Positions 1 through 5,038 of a DNA stretch of 6,916 nucleotides are shown here, piece by piece. Positions within the stretch are counted from its first letter, which is position 1; the number at the start of each line of letters is the position of its first letter. Origin of the DNA: Methanothrix sp. (GTDB taxonomy: Archaea > Halobacteriota > Methanosarcinia > Methanotrichales > Methanotrichaceae); contig JAJRAX010000052.1 in the NCBI GenBank assembly GCA_028679775.1, positions 1 to 6,916 of the forward strand, in the 5' to 3' direction. The position numbers and the translations under genes are program-made. Below the pieces are notes generated by a model. The model was given only the letters and a program-made list of their open reading frames with translations, ran no database searches and had not been told where the DNA came from.

Positions 1-83
1 CTTTCCCCCTTCTGTCCAATTTCCTTAAGACGTTCTCTCGTATCTGTTCTTAGTTGAATTACAGCGATGTCGTTTTGAGGCAT
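1..83 (-). CDS. Antitoxin-like small protein, N-terminal part only (runs off left edge)
   Basis: An ATG at 83 (complement) opens a reading frame that stays open for 27 codons to the window edge. The protein begins MPQNDIAVIQLRTD and continues TRERLKEIGQKGE. The short beta-strand-like stretch (IAVIQL) followed by an amphipathic T-R-E-R-L-K-x-I-G-x-K-G-E helix matches the N-terminus of small archaeal VapB-type/ribbon-helix-helix-like antitoxins, whose partners are usually PIN-domain toxins. The match is from memory of the family pattern, and the C-terminal half that would bind a toxin is outside the window. No Shine-Dalgarno motif precedes the ATG. A TATA-like box about 30 nt upstream predicts a very short leader, so translation is probably leaderless or nearly so. 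The partner toxin, if present, would lie further left. It could instead be another small DNA-binding protein. Confidence 0.6.
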   Translation of the reverse strand, partial: MPQNDIAVIQLRTDTRERLKEIGQKGE

Positions 84-108
84 AAGTCTTATATAGTATC
101 TATGTGCT

Positions 109-116
109 GTATATAG
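109..116 (-). promoter_or_regulatory. TATA-like box for the antitoxin-like gene
   Basis: On the minus strand this reads CTATATAC, centred about 29 nt upstream of the ATG at 83. That is the spacing expected for an archaeal TATA box giving a transcript that starts only a few bases before the start codon. A second A/T-rich box (complement of 88-97) is too close to the ATG to serve this start. The flanking tandem repeat at 115-136 overlaps the upstream, BRE-side edge of the box. Confidence 0.45.
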
Positions 117-136
117 CTACTTAAGAGCTACTTAAG
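115..136. repeat. Perfect 11-bp tandem duplication (AGCTACTTAAG x2)
   Basis: AGCTACTTAAG at 115-125 is followed immediately by an identical copy at 126-136. Each copy contains the 6-bp palindrome CTTAAG. The pair sits directly upstream of the TATA-like box of the antitoxin-like gene. This is where an autoregulating antitoxin would typically bind, so it is a candidate operator. The operator role is inference. Confidence 0.6.
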
Positions 137-348
137 CTCCGTCTATCCACCTCGCTAGAGGTTTGGGCACTCCGATATACCGGAGAAATACGGCGTAAAG
201 CGATAGGCGTTCTGAGTGCAAATCGCTCCGATAGACAAGGTGAGAGTAATCCCTGGCTCGAAATCCGTATCTGAGGGCATTTTTCGGAGTAGGTCGTCAA
301 GACTAACCATCTCGTGCGGTCTTACGGGACCAAAGTCAACCGGCCAAA

Positions 349-375
349 TGCGACACGACTTTTTGCGTAGTCGCA
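349..375 (+). repeat. Stem-loop 1 at the IS-like right end
   Basis: TGCGAC at 349-354 pairs with GTCGCA at 370-375 (6 bp). An alternative pairing is CGACT at 356-360 with AGTCG at 369-373. It lies 2 nt before the second stem-loop. In IS200/IS605 elements such paired hairpins form the transposase-recognised subterminal structure and, in tnpB elements, the 3' scaffold of the guide RNA. Confidence 0.5.
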
Positions 376-377
376 AG

Positions 378-397
378 CCCATGACTTTAGTCATGGG
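378..397 (+). repeat. Stem-loop 2 at the IS-like right end
   Basis: CCCATGAC (378-385) and GTCATGGG (390-397) form a perfect 8-bp stem with a TTTA tetraloop, extendable by one G-T wobble. It is followed by TAGTTGAC, so the likely element end is near 404-405. The structure is certain from the sequence; its assignment to an IS right end rests on family knowledge. Confidence 0.7.
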
Positions 398-620
398 TAG
401 TTGACTCATCCATATCTGCGAGGCCTGACAAATAGCTAAAGATGCATTTTGTCATTGAATCAAAACAAATTTGTTAAGTGATTTTATGACTTTTTATGAA
501 TTCGCGTGACAAGGGCAATATTTAAATCCTAGAACATTGCATTATCGCTATGGCTTCTGTGAAATTTATTTGTTGAAAAAGTTTAAATATACAGGTGCGG
601 CATTTCCGCCCCTCCTTCTC

Positions 621-630
621 ATTTATAAAT
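621..630 (+). promoter_or_regulatory. Candidate TATA box for gdhA
   Basis: TTTATAAATT is the closest match to an archaeal TATA box upstream of gdhA. It predicts transcription starting near 650 and a leader of about 70 nt containing the ribosome-binding site. Boxes at about 645-652 and 685-693 are competitors; the last would give an almost leaderless transcript lacking the ribosome-binding site. Confidence 0.35.
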
Positions 631-710
631 TTAACTCAAAATAGTTATATAGCCCATGGGGGAACCCAGCTATCATCAGTTAAGCATAAATATTTGGGTA
701 GATGCTTTAC

Positions 711-718
711 GGAGATGA
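711..718 (+). promoter_or_regulatory. gdhA: Ribosome-binding site deciding the TTG start of gdhA
   Basis: GGAGATGA matches the archaeal anti-Shine-Dalgarno complement GGAGGTGA at seven of eight positions and ends 6 nt before the TTG at 725. In the gdhA frame there is a TGA at 716-718, leaving only ATA and TCT codons before TTG, so TTG is the only plausible start. Confidence 0.6.
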
Positions 719-724
719 ATATCT

Positions 725-1972
725 TTGTCCAAACCGAATCCCTTTGAAATAGCTCAAAAACAACTCGATGACTGCGCTAAGATTCTCAACCTCGATGCTG
801 GTGTTCATGAGGTCCTCAAGCATCCAAGAAGAGAATTCCATGTATCCATTCCAATTCGCATGGACGATGGCAGCATCAGAGTCTTTCAGGGCTTTAGAGT
901 TCAATACAATGATGCACTTGGACCCTGTAAAGGCGGCATAAGATACCACCCTGATGAAACCATTGACACCGTGCGGGCCCTATCTGCCTGGATGACCTGG
1001 AAGACATCTCTTCTCGGCCTGCCTCTTGGTGGTGGCAAAGGCGGAATCATATGCAATCCCAAGGAGCTTTCCACAGGCGAGCTGGAAAGGCTCAGCCGGG
1101 GTTACATCGATATGATCTGGCAGAATATCGGCCCGGAGAAAGATGTTCCGGCTCCTGATGTTTACACCACTCCTCAGATGATGGCCTGGATGATGGATGA
1201 GTACTCAAAGCTCACCGGCAGCAACAACTTCGGTTGCATAACCGGCAAGCCTCTGTGCGTAGGCGGCTCATGTGGCAGAGGAGACGCCACAGCCCGTGGC
1301 GGAATGTATGCCCTCCGGGAGGCTGCAAATGAATTGAATATTGATCTCTCCAAGGCTACTGTGGCCGTTCAGGGATACGGCAATGCAGGAAGCTATGCTC
1401 ACAGCCTGGTCTCTGAGCTTTTCGGCAGCAAGGTTGTCGCGGTGAGCGATTCCAAGGGCGGGGCTTACAATAGAGCAGGCATTAGTGCCGAAGAAGCTGG
1501 CCGAGTCAAGGCAGAGACCTCAACTGTAGCCAATACTCCTGGTGCCAAGAAGATCAGCAATGAACAGTTGCTCGAGCTGGATGTGGACATTCTCATCGCT
1601 GCTGCTTTAGAGAACGTGATCACCCGTGATAACGCTGGAAATATCAAGGCCAAGATCATCGTGGAGCTGGCCAACGGACCCACAACTCCTGAAGCAGACG
1701 AGATACTCTTCAGAAATAAGGTGCATGTAATTCCCGACTTTTTGGCTAATGCTGGCGGAGTCACAGTCTCTTACTTTGAGATGGTGCAGAACACCATGCG
1801 CTACTGCTGGTCCTTTGATGAGGTCTACCAGAAGCTGAACGAGAGGATGACTGCAGCCTACCAGGGTGTTCTGGCTGCATCCAAAAAGTACGATATCAAC
1901 ATGCGTCAAGCAGCCTATACCGTAGCCGTGGCCAGGGTCGTCGAGGCCATGAAGATGCGCGGCTGGGTTTGA
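725..1972 (+). CDS. gdhA: Glutamate dehydrogenase (Glu/Leu/Phe/Val dehydrogenase family)
   Basis: This cytoplasmic enzyme interconverts glutamate with 2-oxoglutarate plus ammonium using NAD(P), linking carbon and nitrogen metabolism. The 415-residue length is typical of hexameric archaeal GDHs. The N-terminal catalytic domain shows GPCKGGIRYHP (66-76), the substrate-lysine region TWKTSL (91-96), the glycine-rich catalytic-lysine motif PLGGGKGG (100-107, Lys105) and VPAPDVYT (141-148, Asp145). The Rossmann domain carries GYGNAG (217-222), and the C-terminal part has ELANGPTTPEAD and NAGGVTVSYFE. All expected motifs are intact. The local variant GSCGRGDATARGG (181-193) differs slightly from the usual GSxGRxxATGRG. 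Translation starts at TTG with a spaced ribosome-binding site. The gene stands alone, convergent with the binding-protein gene. Specificity for Glu over Leu/Val, and for NAD versus NADP, is inferred from overall resemblance and not proven here. Confidence 0.95.
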   Translation: MSKPNPFEIAQKQLDDCAKILNLDAGVHEVLKHPRREFHVSIPIRMDDGSIRVFQGFRVQYNDALGPCKGGIRYHPDETIDTVRALSAWMTWKTSLLGLPLGGGKGGIICNPKELSTGELERLSRGYIDMIWQNIGPEKDVPAPDVYTTPQMMAWMMDEYSKLTGSNNFGCITGKPLCVGGSCGRGDATARGGMYALREAANELNIDLSKATVAVQGYGNAGSYAHSLVSELFGSKVVAVSDSKGGAYNRAGISAEEAGRVKAETSTVANTPGAKKISNEQLLELDVDILIAAALENVITRDNAGNIKAKIIVELANGPTTPEADEILFRNKVHVIPDFLANAGGVTVSYFEMVQNTMRYCWSFDEVYQKLNERMTAAYQGVLAASKKYDINMRQAAYTVAVARVVEAMKMRGWV

Positions 1973-2048
1973 TCGAGAAGCGTCTGATAGTTCAAAACCA
2001 CTAGCAAAAAGGTGCTTTGCGCTACTCCCAAGGCGAGAGCCCATTAAA

Positions 2049-2072
2049 AGGGCGCAAGGCCCTCTATTTTTA
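2049..2072 (+). terminator. Hairpin plus T-tract terminator for gdhA
   Basis: AGGGC (2049-2053) and GCCCT (2059-2063) form a 5-bp G/C-rich stem with a 5-nt loop, followed by CTATTTTTA. It lies about 77 nt after the gdhA stop. Archaeal termination depends chiefly on the T-rich tract, so the hairpin may be only supportive. Confidence 0.45.
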
Positions 2073-2116
2073 GGCAGTCATCTCTTTTGCTAGAATGGAA
2101 TTCTTGAAAAGGAGCA

Positions 2117-2144
2117 GAATGAGAGACGGATTTAGCTCTCATTC
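2117..2144 (-). terminator. Inverted repeat across the stop codon of the binding-protein gene
   Basis: GAATGAGAG (2117-2125) and CTCTCATTC (2136-2144) form a perfect 9-bp stem with a 10-nt loop containing the TAA stop (2132-2134) of the minus-strand gene. On that strand it is followed by TGCTCC and then TTTT. It probably terminates or protects the 3' end of that transcript. On the plus strand no T-tract follows, so it looks one-directional. Confidence 0.5.
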
Positions 2145-3397
2145 AACGGTGGATAGACAAATCTGCCTTCTTGTGTATCTAAGAAGTCATCGGGCAATCC
2201 TTGGAATCTCTTTAGATATTCCTGGTGTATTGCCTCTGGATCCAAGTCCTCGAATAGCTCTGGATAGAACCATTTGGCCATGTATGCCATGCCTATGAAG
2301 TGTCTCGTTGCGCCGATGATATCGCCTGTAGTCACATAGACTCTCCCATTTTTCACTGCATCGACCTGGGCCAATTCGGGTCGATTCATGATTTCATTTC
2401 TTGCATCAATTAAATCTGTTTCATTTGCGCCCAGATAATAGATATGGTCGTTTGATGCCTTTAGGTACTTGACTATGATCTCTGGATTGCGTTTCATTAC
2501 CTCTTCTGGGTCCACTGTAGGGTAGTCTGACAGATCGCCGAAGATGTTGCTTGCACCAGCCATCGTTACTTTTTCATGGTATCCTGAGCCTTTTGCACCA
2601 GTACTGTAGGGCGACCAAGCTTCAAAGTAAACTTCAGTCCTATCTTCATCTGGTATCTTGTCGGTCCTCCCTTTAATTGTATTCATCACGCCCTCATAAA
2701 AATCAATGAACTCTTCAGCGTTGTCCTCTTTGTCAAGTATATATCCAAGCGTTCTGATCTCATCTACATAGGTGGATGGTCTCCAGCAGTCGAATGCAAC
2801 TATCGTAGCATTTGGCAGGTTTTTAGAATGCTCTTCAAACTTTGATGTGTCAACGATCACTAAATCTGGATTGAAGCTAAGTATCGCTTCATAGTCACCG
2901 GCGCTAAACATTGGCAATTCGCTGAATTCAGGGAAATACGCATCAGCTTCCTTGGCGTTGTCCCTAACACCGGCTATTTTATCGTTGTCCAATCCGAGTG
3001 CTCGCATTGTAACGACGTGATACATAATAGTTGGGACAATCCTCTCTATTGGCTTATGGATTGATACAGGAACTTCCGTGATATCCTCAGATCCCATGCT
3101 TGGACGCGTTAATATATTTACGGTAAGCTCTTTCTCCTCTCCAGCTATGATAGCCCTTATCTGTGCTATGTCATTCTCGTCGATTTTGCCGTCGTAATTG
3201 GCATCGCTCAGGTTTGTTGCCTCATTTGTTCCTTTGATGACTTCCTCCACAAAGGTGACATCTTTCTCATCGATGGTGTCATCGAGGTTAGCATTCCCAA
3301 AGATATTGAGTGCAGAATCTGATCCGGCACTTAGCGTGCTTGCGGATGCCATTAATGTTATCAATAATGCTGATATGATTCTCCAATGCCGGTCCAT
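2132..3397 (-). CDS. Secreted substrate-binding protein (iron-complex/cobalamin type) with N-terminal dockerin domain
   Basis: The 421-residue protein has a Sec signal peptide (basic MDRHWR, hydrophobic core 7-22, likely cleavage near SAG 23-25). A dockerin type I-like module follows, with two calcium-loop repeats: N35-x-N37-x-D39 to D46 and D65-x-N67-x-D69-G to D76, each followed by a helix ending near IKG/IAG. From about residue 108 the rest resembles the periplasmic-binding-protein-2 family (FepB/BtuF-like, COG0614): PIERIV, the ALGLDNDKIAGV stretch, ILSFNPDLVIVD, and VDPEEVMKRNPEIIV near 295-309. Such proteins capture ferric siderophores, cobalamin or similar metal complexes for an ABC importer. 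The ligand cannot be read from the sequence, and no permease or ATPase gene is in the window. There is no lipobox cysteine and no C-terminal membrane helix, so retention at the cell surface may depend on dockerin-cohesin pairing. The start is supported by AGGAGG six bases upstream. Confidence 0.85.
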   Translation of the reverse strand: MDRHWRIISALLITLMASASTLSAGSDSALNIFGNANLDDTIDEKDVTFVEEVIKGTNEATNLSDANYDGKIDENDIAQIRAIIAGEEKELTVNILTRPSMGSEDITEVPVSIHKPIERIVPTIMYHVVTMRALGLDNDKIAGVRDNAKEADAYFPEFSELPMFSAGDYEAILSFNPDLVIVDTSKFEEHSKNLPNATIVAFDCWRPSTYVDEIRTLGYILDKEDNAEEFIDFYEGVMNTIKGRTDKIPDEDRTEVYFEAWSPYSTGAKGSGYHEKVTMAGASNIFGDLSDYPTVDPEEVMKRNPEIIVKYLKASNDHIYYLGANETDLIDARNEIMNRPELAQVDAVKNGRVYVTTGDIIGATRHFIGMAYMAKWFYPELFEDLDPEAIHQEYLKRFQGLPDDFLDTQEGRFVYPPLNES

Positions 3398-3403
3398 AAC
3401 ATC

Positions 3404-3409
3404 CCTCCT
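3404..3409 (-). promoter_or_regulatory. Strong ribosome-binding site of the dockerin binding protein
   Basis: On the minus strand AGGAGG lies six bases before the ATG at 3397, a near-ideal archaeal Shine-Dalgarno. It fixes the start that yields a complete signal peptide. Confidence 0.75.
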
Positions 3410-3461
3410 TCGTCACGATTTCATAATATCTTATTATTTTTTAGTGTGACTTTTTACGTAA

Positions 3462-3641
3462 TTATCTTGCGAATTTATAATCATTTCGGCATACCTCCTG
3501 CCTGCAGCTGCTGGCGCCTGGCATTATGCTCGGACGGATCTCTGTGGAATGCCAGTCTGGCTGCCGCAGGCCTACATCCTCTTTTCTATGCTTGTGGCCC
3601 TGGCCAGCCTGGATTGCTGCTCAGCTAGAAGGAATGGATAG
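3462..3641 (+). pseudogene. Start-less remnant of a membrane-protein C-terminus
   Basis: An open frame runs from just after a TAA at 3459-3461 to a TAG at 3639-3641. From about 3483 it encodes ISAYLLPAAAGAWHYARTD, then a GMPVWLPQAY motif and a hydrophobic stretch (ILFSMLVALASL) before a short CSARRNG tail. It lacks an upstream ATG/GTG/TTG and a ribosome-binding site; the only in-frame ATG codons are internal. The W-H-Y / G-M-P-x-W-L-P / hydrophobic-helix arrangement resembles the last two transmembrane segments of an integral membrane protein, but I cannot name the family. G+C content rises sharply here compared with the A/T-rich flanks, as expected for former coding DNA. It may be the 3' stub of a gene lost by deletion or rearrangement. 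Chance openness is possible for a frame of 59 codons. Confidence 0.4.
3472..3481 (-). promoter_or_regulatory. Candidate TATA box for the dockerin binding protein
   Basis: The minus strand reads ATTATAAATT here, about 80 bases upstream of the ATG. It predicts a start of transcription near 3450 and a leader of roughly 50 nt that is strongly A/T-rich. It overlaps the beginning of the membrane-protein remnant on the opposite strand. Confidence 0.4.
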
Positions 3642-3660
3642 ACTGCGTCGTCAGAAGAAC

Positions 3661-3678
3661 AATAAAATCAAAAAAGCT
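3661..3678 (-). terminator. T-rich terminator after the 39-codon gene
   Basis: On the minus strand GCTTTTTTGATTTTATT follows the small gene's stop by about 25 nt. T-runs of this kind are the main archaeal intrinsic termination signal. It would end transcription of the small gene and possibly of the whole tetrapyrrole operon. Confidence 0.45.
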
Positions 3679-3679
3679 T

Positions 3680-3701
3680 TAATTTCTATTTAATTTCTAT
3701 T
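3680..3701. repeat. Perfect 11-bp tandem duplication (TAATTTCTATT x2)
   Basis: Two identical copies occupy 3680-3690 and 3691-3701, directly after the stop codon of the 39-codon gene and before the T-rich tract. No function is evident; replication slippage in A/T-rich DNA is the simplest origin. Confidence 0.6.
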
Positions 3702-3821
3702 TTACTGGCAGGTGTCGAGCAGCCCCTTCTTTTTGCCGCCTCTCTTGTCTCCGGCTTTGATCGGCTCAACCTTTGCTTCCTTTTCTTCCTTTTTCTCTTT
3801 CTTCTCCTCGTGGTGCGTCAT
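3702..3821 (-). CDS. Unrecognised 39-residue Lys/Glu-rich small protein downstream of a radical SAM gene
   Basis: ATG at 3821 to TAA at 3702-3704 encodes 39 residues. It opens MTHHEEKKEKKEEKEAK, passes through VEPIKAGDKRGGKKKG and ends LLDTCQ. AGAGGT lies six bases before the ATG (complement of 3828-3833), a well-spaced ribosome-binding site, and a T-rich terminator follows. The N-terminal half is an almost pure charged K/E helix; the C-terminal half is glycine/lysine-rich with one cysteine next to the end. There is no signal peptide or membrane segment. It lies on the same strand as, and 62 nt after, the AhbC-like radical SAM/SPASM gene, so it may share its transcript; a TATA-like TATAATTAAT upstream (about 3852-3861) could also drive it alone. 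I do not recognise a family. Options are a RiPP-type precursor for a radical SAM enzyme, a small accessory protein, or an unrelated basic peptide. Confidence 0.6.
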   Translation of the reverse strand: MTHHEEKKEKKEEKEAKVEPIKAGDKRGGKKKGLLDTCQ

Positions 3822-3883
3822 TTTATGACCTCTTATGTTAGTAGTGACTGATATTAATTATAGCTTCCGGTAAACAATACAAA

Positions 3884-5038
3884 CTATTTGTTTTCCAGTA
3901 TGCAGGTGGGGTCTTCGGCTGCCAGATCCCCGCTATGGTAATAGGCTTTCTGTCGGCACCCTCCGCAGAGATCCAGGTACTCGCATCGTCCGCAGGCGCC
4001 AGTTAGGCGAGACTTGATACCTCGCAGTGCCAGTAGCTCAGCTGATGGATTGTCGATCCAGATATCTTTGAAGGAACGCTCCCGAACATTTCCTACCACC
4101 ACATGGGGCATGAAGTGGCAGGGATGGACATCTCCGCGGTGGTTGATGTTGGCCACTTTGACGCCGGTGGAGCAGCCTCCGGCATTGGTCAAGAGTTTTC
4201 GTACGTCTTCTCTTCTGGGATCGTCCTTTAAGATCTCCATCAGAAAAGCTCCGTCCATTGGTGAGTCTGTTGTCAGAATCTCGATGTTCTTGCCCTTGAG
4301 CTCCTCCGCCGCCTCGGCCAGCAGACGAATGACGCTTCTCCTCTGTTCTGGTGTGACATCTCTGTCGGCAATGCCTGCGCCCCGGCCAGTCGGGACCAGG
4401 TGATAGAGACAGAACCTTGGAATTGACTCTTCAATAGCAAGGTTAAGCAGATGTGGAACATCCTGCCAGTTGTCGCGGGTGAGGGTGATGCGCAGCCCCG
4501 TCTTTAAGCCTGCATCGCGAGCGTTCTTGAGGCCCTGAAGGGCTCGAGCATGCGCTCCGGCAACGCCTCGGAAGGAGTCGTGCCTCTCCGGGTCTGACGA
4601 GTCCAGGCTCACTCCAACATATCTGATCTTGGCCTCAGCAAGAAGTCGGGCAACCTCTGGTGTAATCAGGGTTCCATTGGTGGAGATCACAGCCTTCAGC
4701 CCGACCTCGCTGGCATGGAAGGCTAGAGCATAGAAGTTTCGGCTGAGAAGCGGCTCGCCACCGGTGAATATGATGATTGGAACCTTCAGTTCAGCCAGCT
4801 CGTCGATCAGGGCAACTCCCTCTTCGAGAGTCATCTCTTCCCCGGCCTTTTGCCTCGCATCCATGTAGCAGTGCTGGCAGGCTAAGTTGCAGTGCTCAGT
4901 CAAATTCCACATCACAACAGGCCTGGTCTGGGCAGAAAACCTGAGCAGATCCGGGGACAGATTCTGACAGTGATGAGACGCTCGAAGCGCCTCCCATACC
5001 GTGGCCTGATCCGCAAGAGCCTTGGAAAATATTATCAT
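3884..5038 (-). CDS. ahbC: Radical SAM/SPASM haem-biosynthesis protein, AhbC-like (12,18-didecarboxysiroheme deacetylase)
   Basis: In the Ahb pathway AhbC removes two acetate side chains from 12,18-didecarboxysiroheme to give Fe-coproporphyrin III; AhbD then makes haem b. With the start at 5038 the protein has 384 residues. The radical SAM cluster motif is C50-x3-C54-x2-C57 (within TEHCNLACQHCY), followed by GGEP (93-96), STNGT and VGVSLD. The C-terminal region has C289, C307, C349, C352, C358, C361 and C379, a SPASM-like set for auxiliary Fe-S binding. The N-terminus (about 47 residues before the motif) and HCY resemble AhbC; the CGGCR tail and extra cysteines also recall AhbD, so the branch is not certain. 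The ATG overlaps the cobA-hemD stop (ATGA) and has AAGGAG five bases upstream, which is better supported than an in-frame ATG seven codons earlier (5059). Tetrapyrrole neighbours support a haem role. Confidence 0.7.
   Translation of the reverse strand: MIIFSKALADQATVWEALRASHHCQNLSPDLLRFSAQTRPVVMWNLTEHCNLACQHCYMDARQKAGEEMTLEEGVALIDELAELKVPIIIFTGGEPLLSRNFYALAFHASEVGLKAVISTNGTLITPEVARLLAEAKIRYVGVSLDSSDPERHDSFRGVAGAHARALQGLKNARDAGLKTGLRITLTRDNWQDVPHLLNLAIEESIPRFCLYHLVPTGRGAGIADRDVTPEQRRSVIRLLAEAAEELKGKNIEILTTDSPMDGAFLMEILKDDPRREDVRKLLTNAGGCSTGVKVANINHRGDVHPCHFMPHVVVGNVRERSFKDIWIDNPSAELLALRGIKSRLTGACGRCEYLDLCGGCRQKAYYHSGDLAAEDPTCILENK

Larger units (their letters stand above)
216..405 (+). mobile_element. 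Decayed right end of an IS200/IS605-type (tnpB) element
   Basis: The segment ends in two adjacent stem-loops followed by GGGTAGTTGAC, a layout I recognise from right ends of IS200/IS605 elements of the tnpB-only (IS1341) type in archaea. A plus-strand frame opens with GTG at 216 after a stop and ends at a TGA at 402-404. Its tail, ending RSRKPMTLVMGS, reads through the terminal hairpin as TnpB tails often do. No zinc-finger Cys pairs, RuvC residues or TnpA are visible, so at most a short C-terminal tail of TnpB remains. The left boundary is not visible; unrelated sequence begins by the antitoxin promoter (about 137). A minus-strand frame over the same bases (409-155) is also open, but I recognise nothing in it. 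Confidence is moderate for the element end and low for its exact limits. Confidence 0.45.
410..724. other. A/T-rich intergenic region upstream of gdhA
   Basis: No convincing gene is present: the longest ATG frames here run to only about ten codons. The stretch holds a 12-bp perfect palindrome, AACAAATTTGTT, at 464-475. It has TATA-like boxes at about 579-588 (GTTTAAATA), 621-630 (TTTATAAATT), 645-652 (TTATATAG) and 685-693 (CATAAATAT), a small GCGG/CCGC hairpin near 597-609, and the palindrome CCCATGGG at 653-660. These are candidate control elements for gdhA. The sequence alone does not show which box is used. Confidence 0.5.

Noticed and set aside
155..409. An 84-codon open frame on the minus strand over the IS-like end.
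   Set aside because: Its first residues are translations of the terminal hairpin, it has no recognisable domain, and it covers the presumed IS right end. It is more likely fortuitous.
715..747. A ten-codon ATG mini-frame overlapping the gdhA start.
   Set aside because: Its ATG directly abuts the GGAG core with no spacer, so it is unlikely to be initiated. It is probably coincidental.
1465..2044. Two minus-strand open frames opposite the 3' half of gdhA.
   Set aside because: They mirror conserved gdhA coding sequence, have no ribosome-binding site that I can see, and resemble no family.
3386..3628. An 80-codon plus-strand frame crossing the binding-protein promoter and the membrane-protein remnant.
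   Set aside because: It starts inside the signal-peptide coding region of the opposite gene and has no coherent protein pattern. The frame one register away is the better candidate.
3879..3891. A small inverted repeat (ACAAA-CTA-TTTGT) centred on the radical SAM stop codon.
   Set aside because: Five A/T-rich base pairs with a 3-nt loop are too weak, and no T-tract follows on the minus strand. Not called as a terminator.
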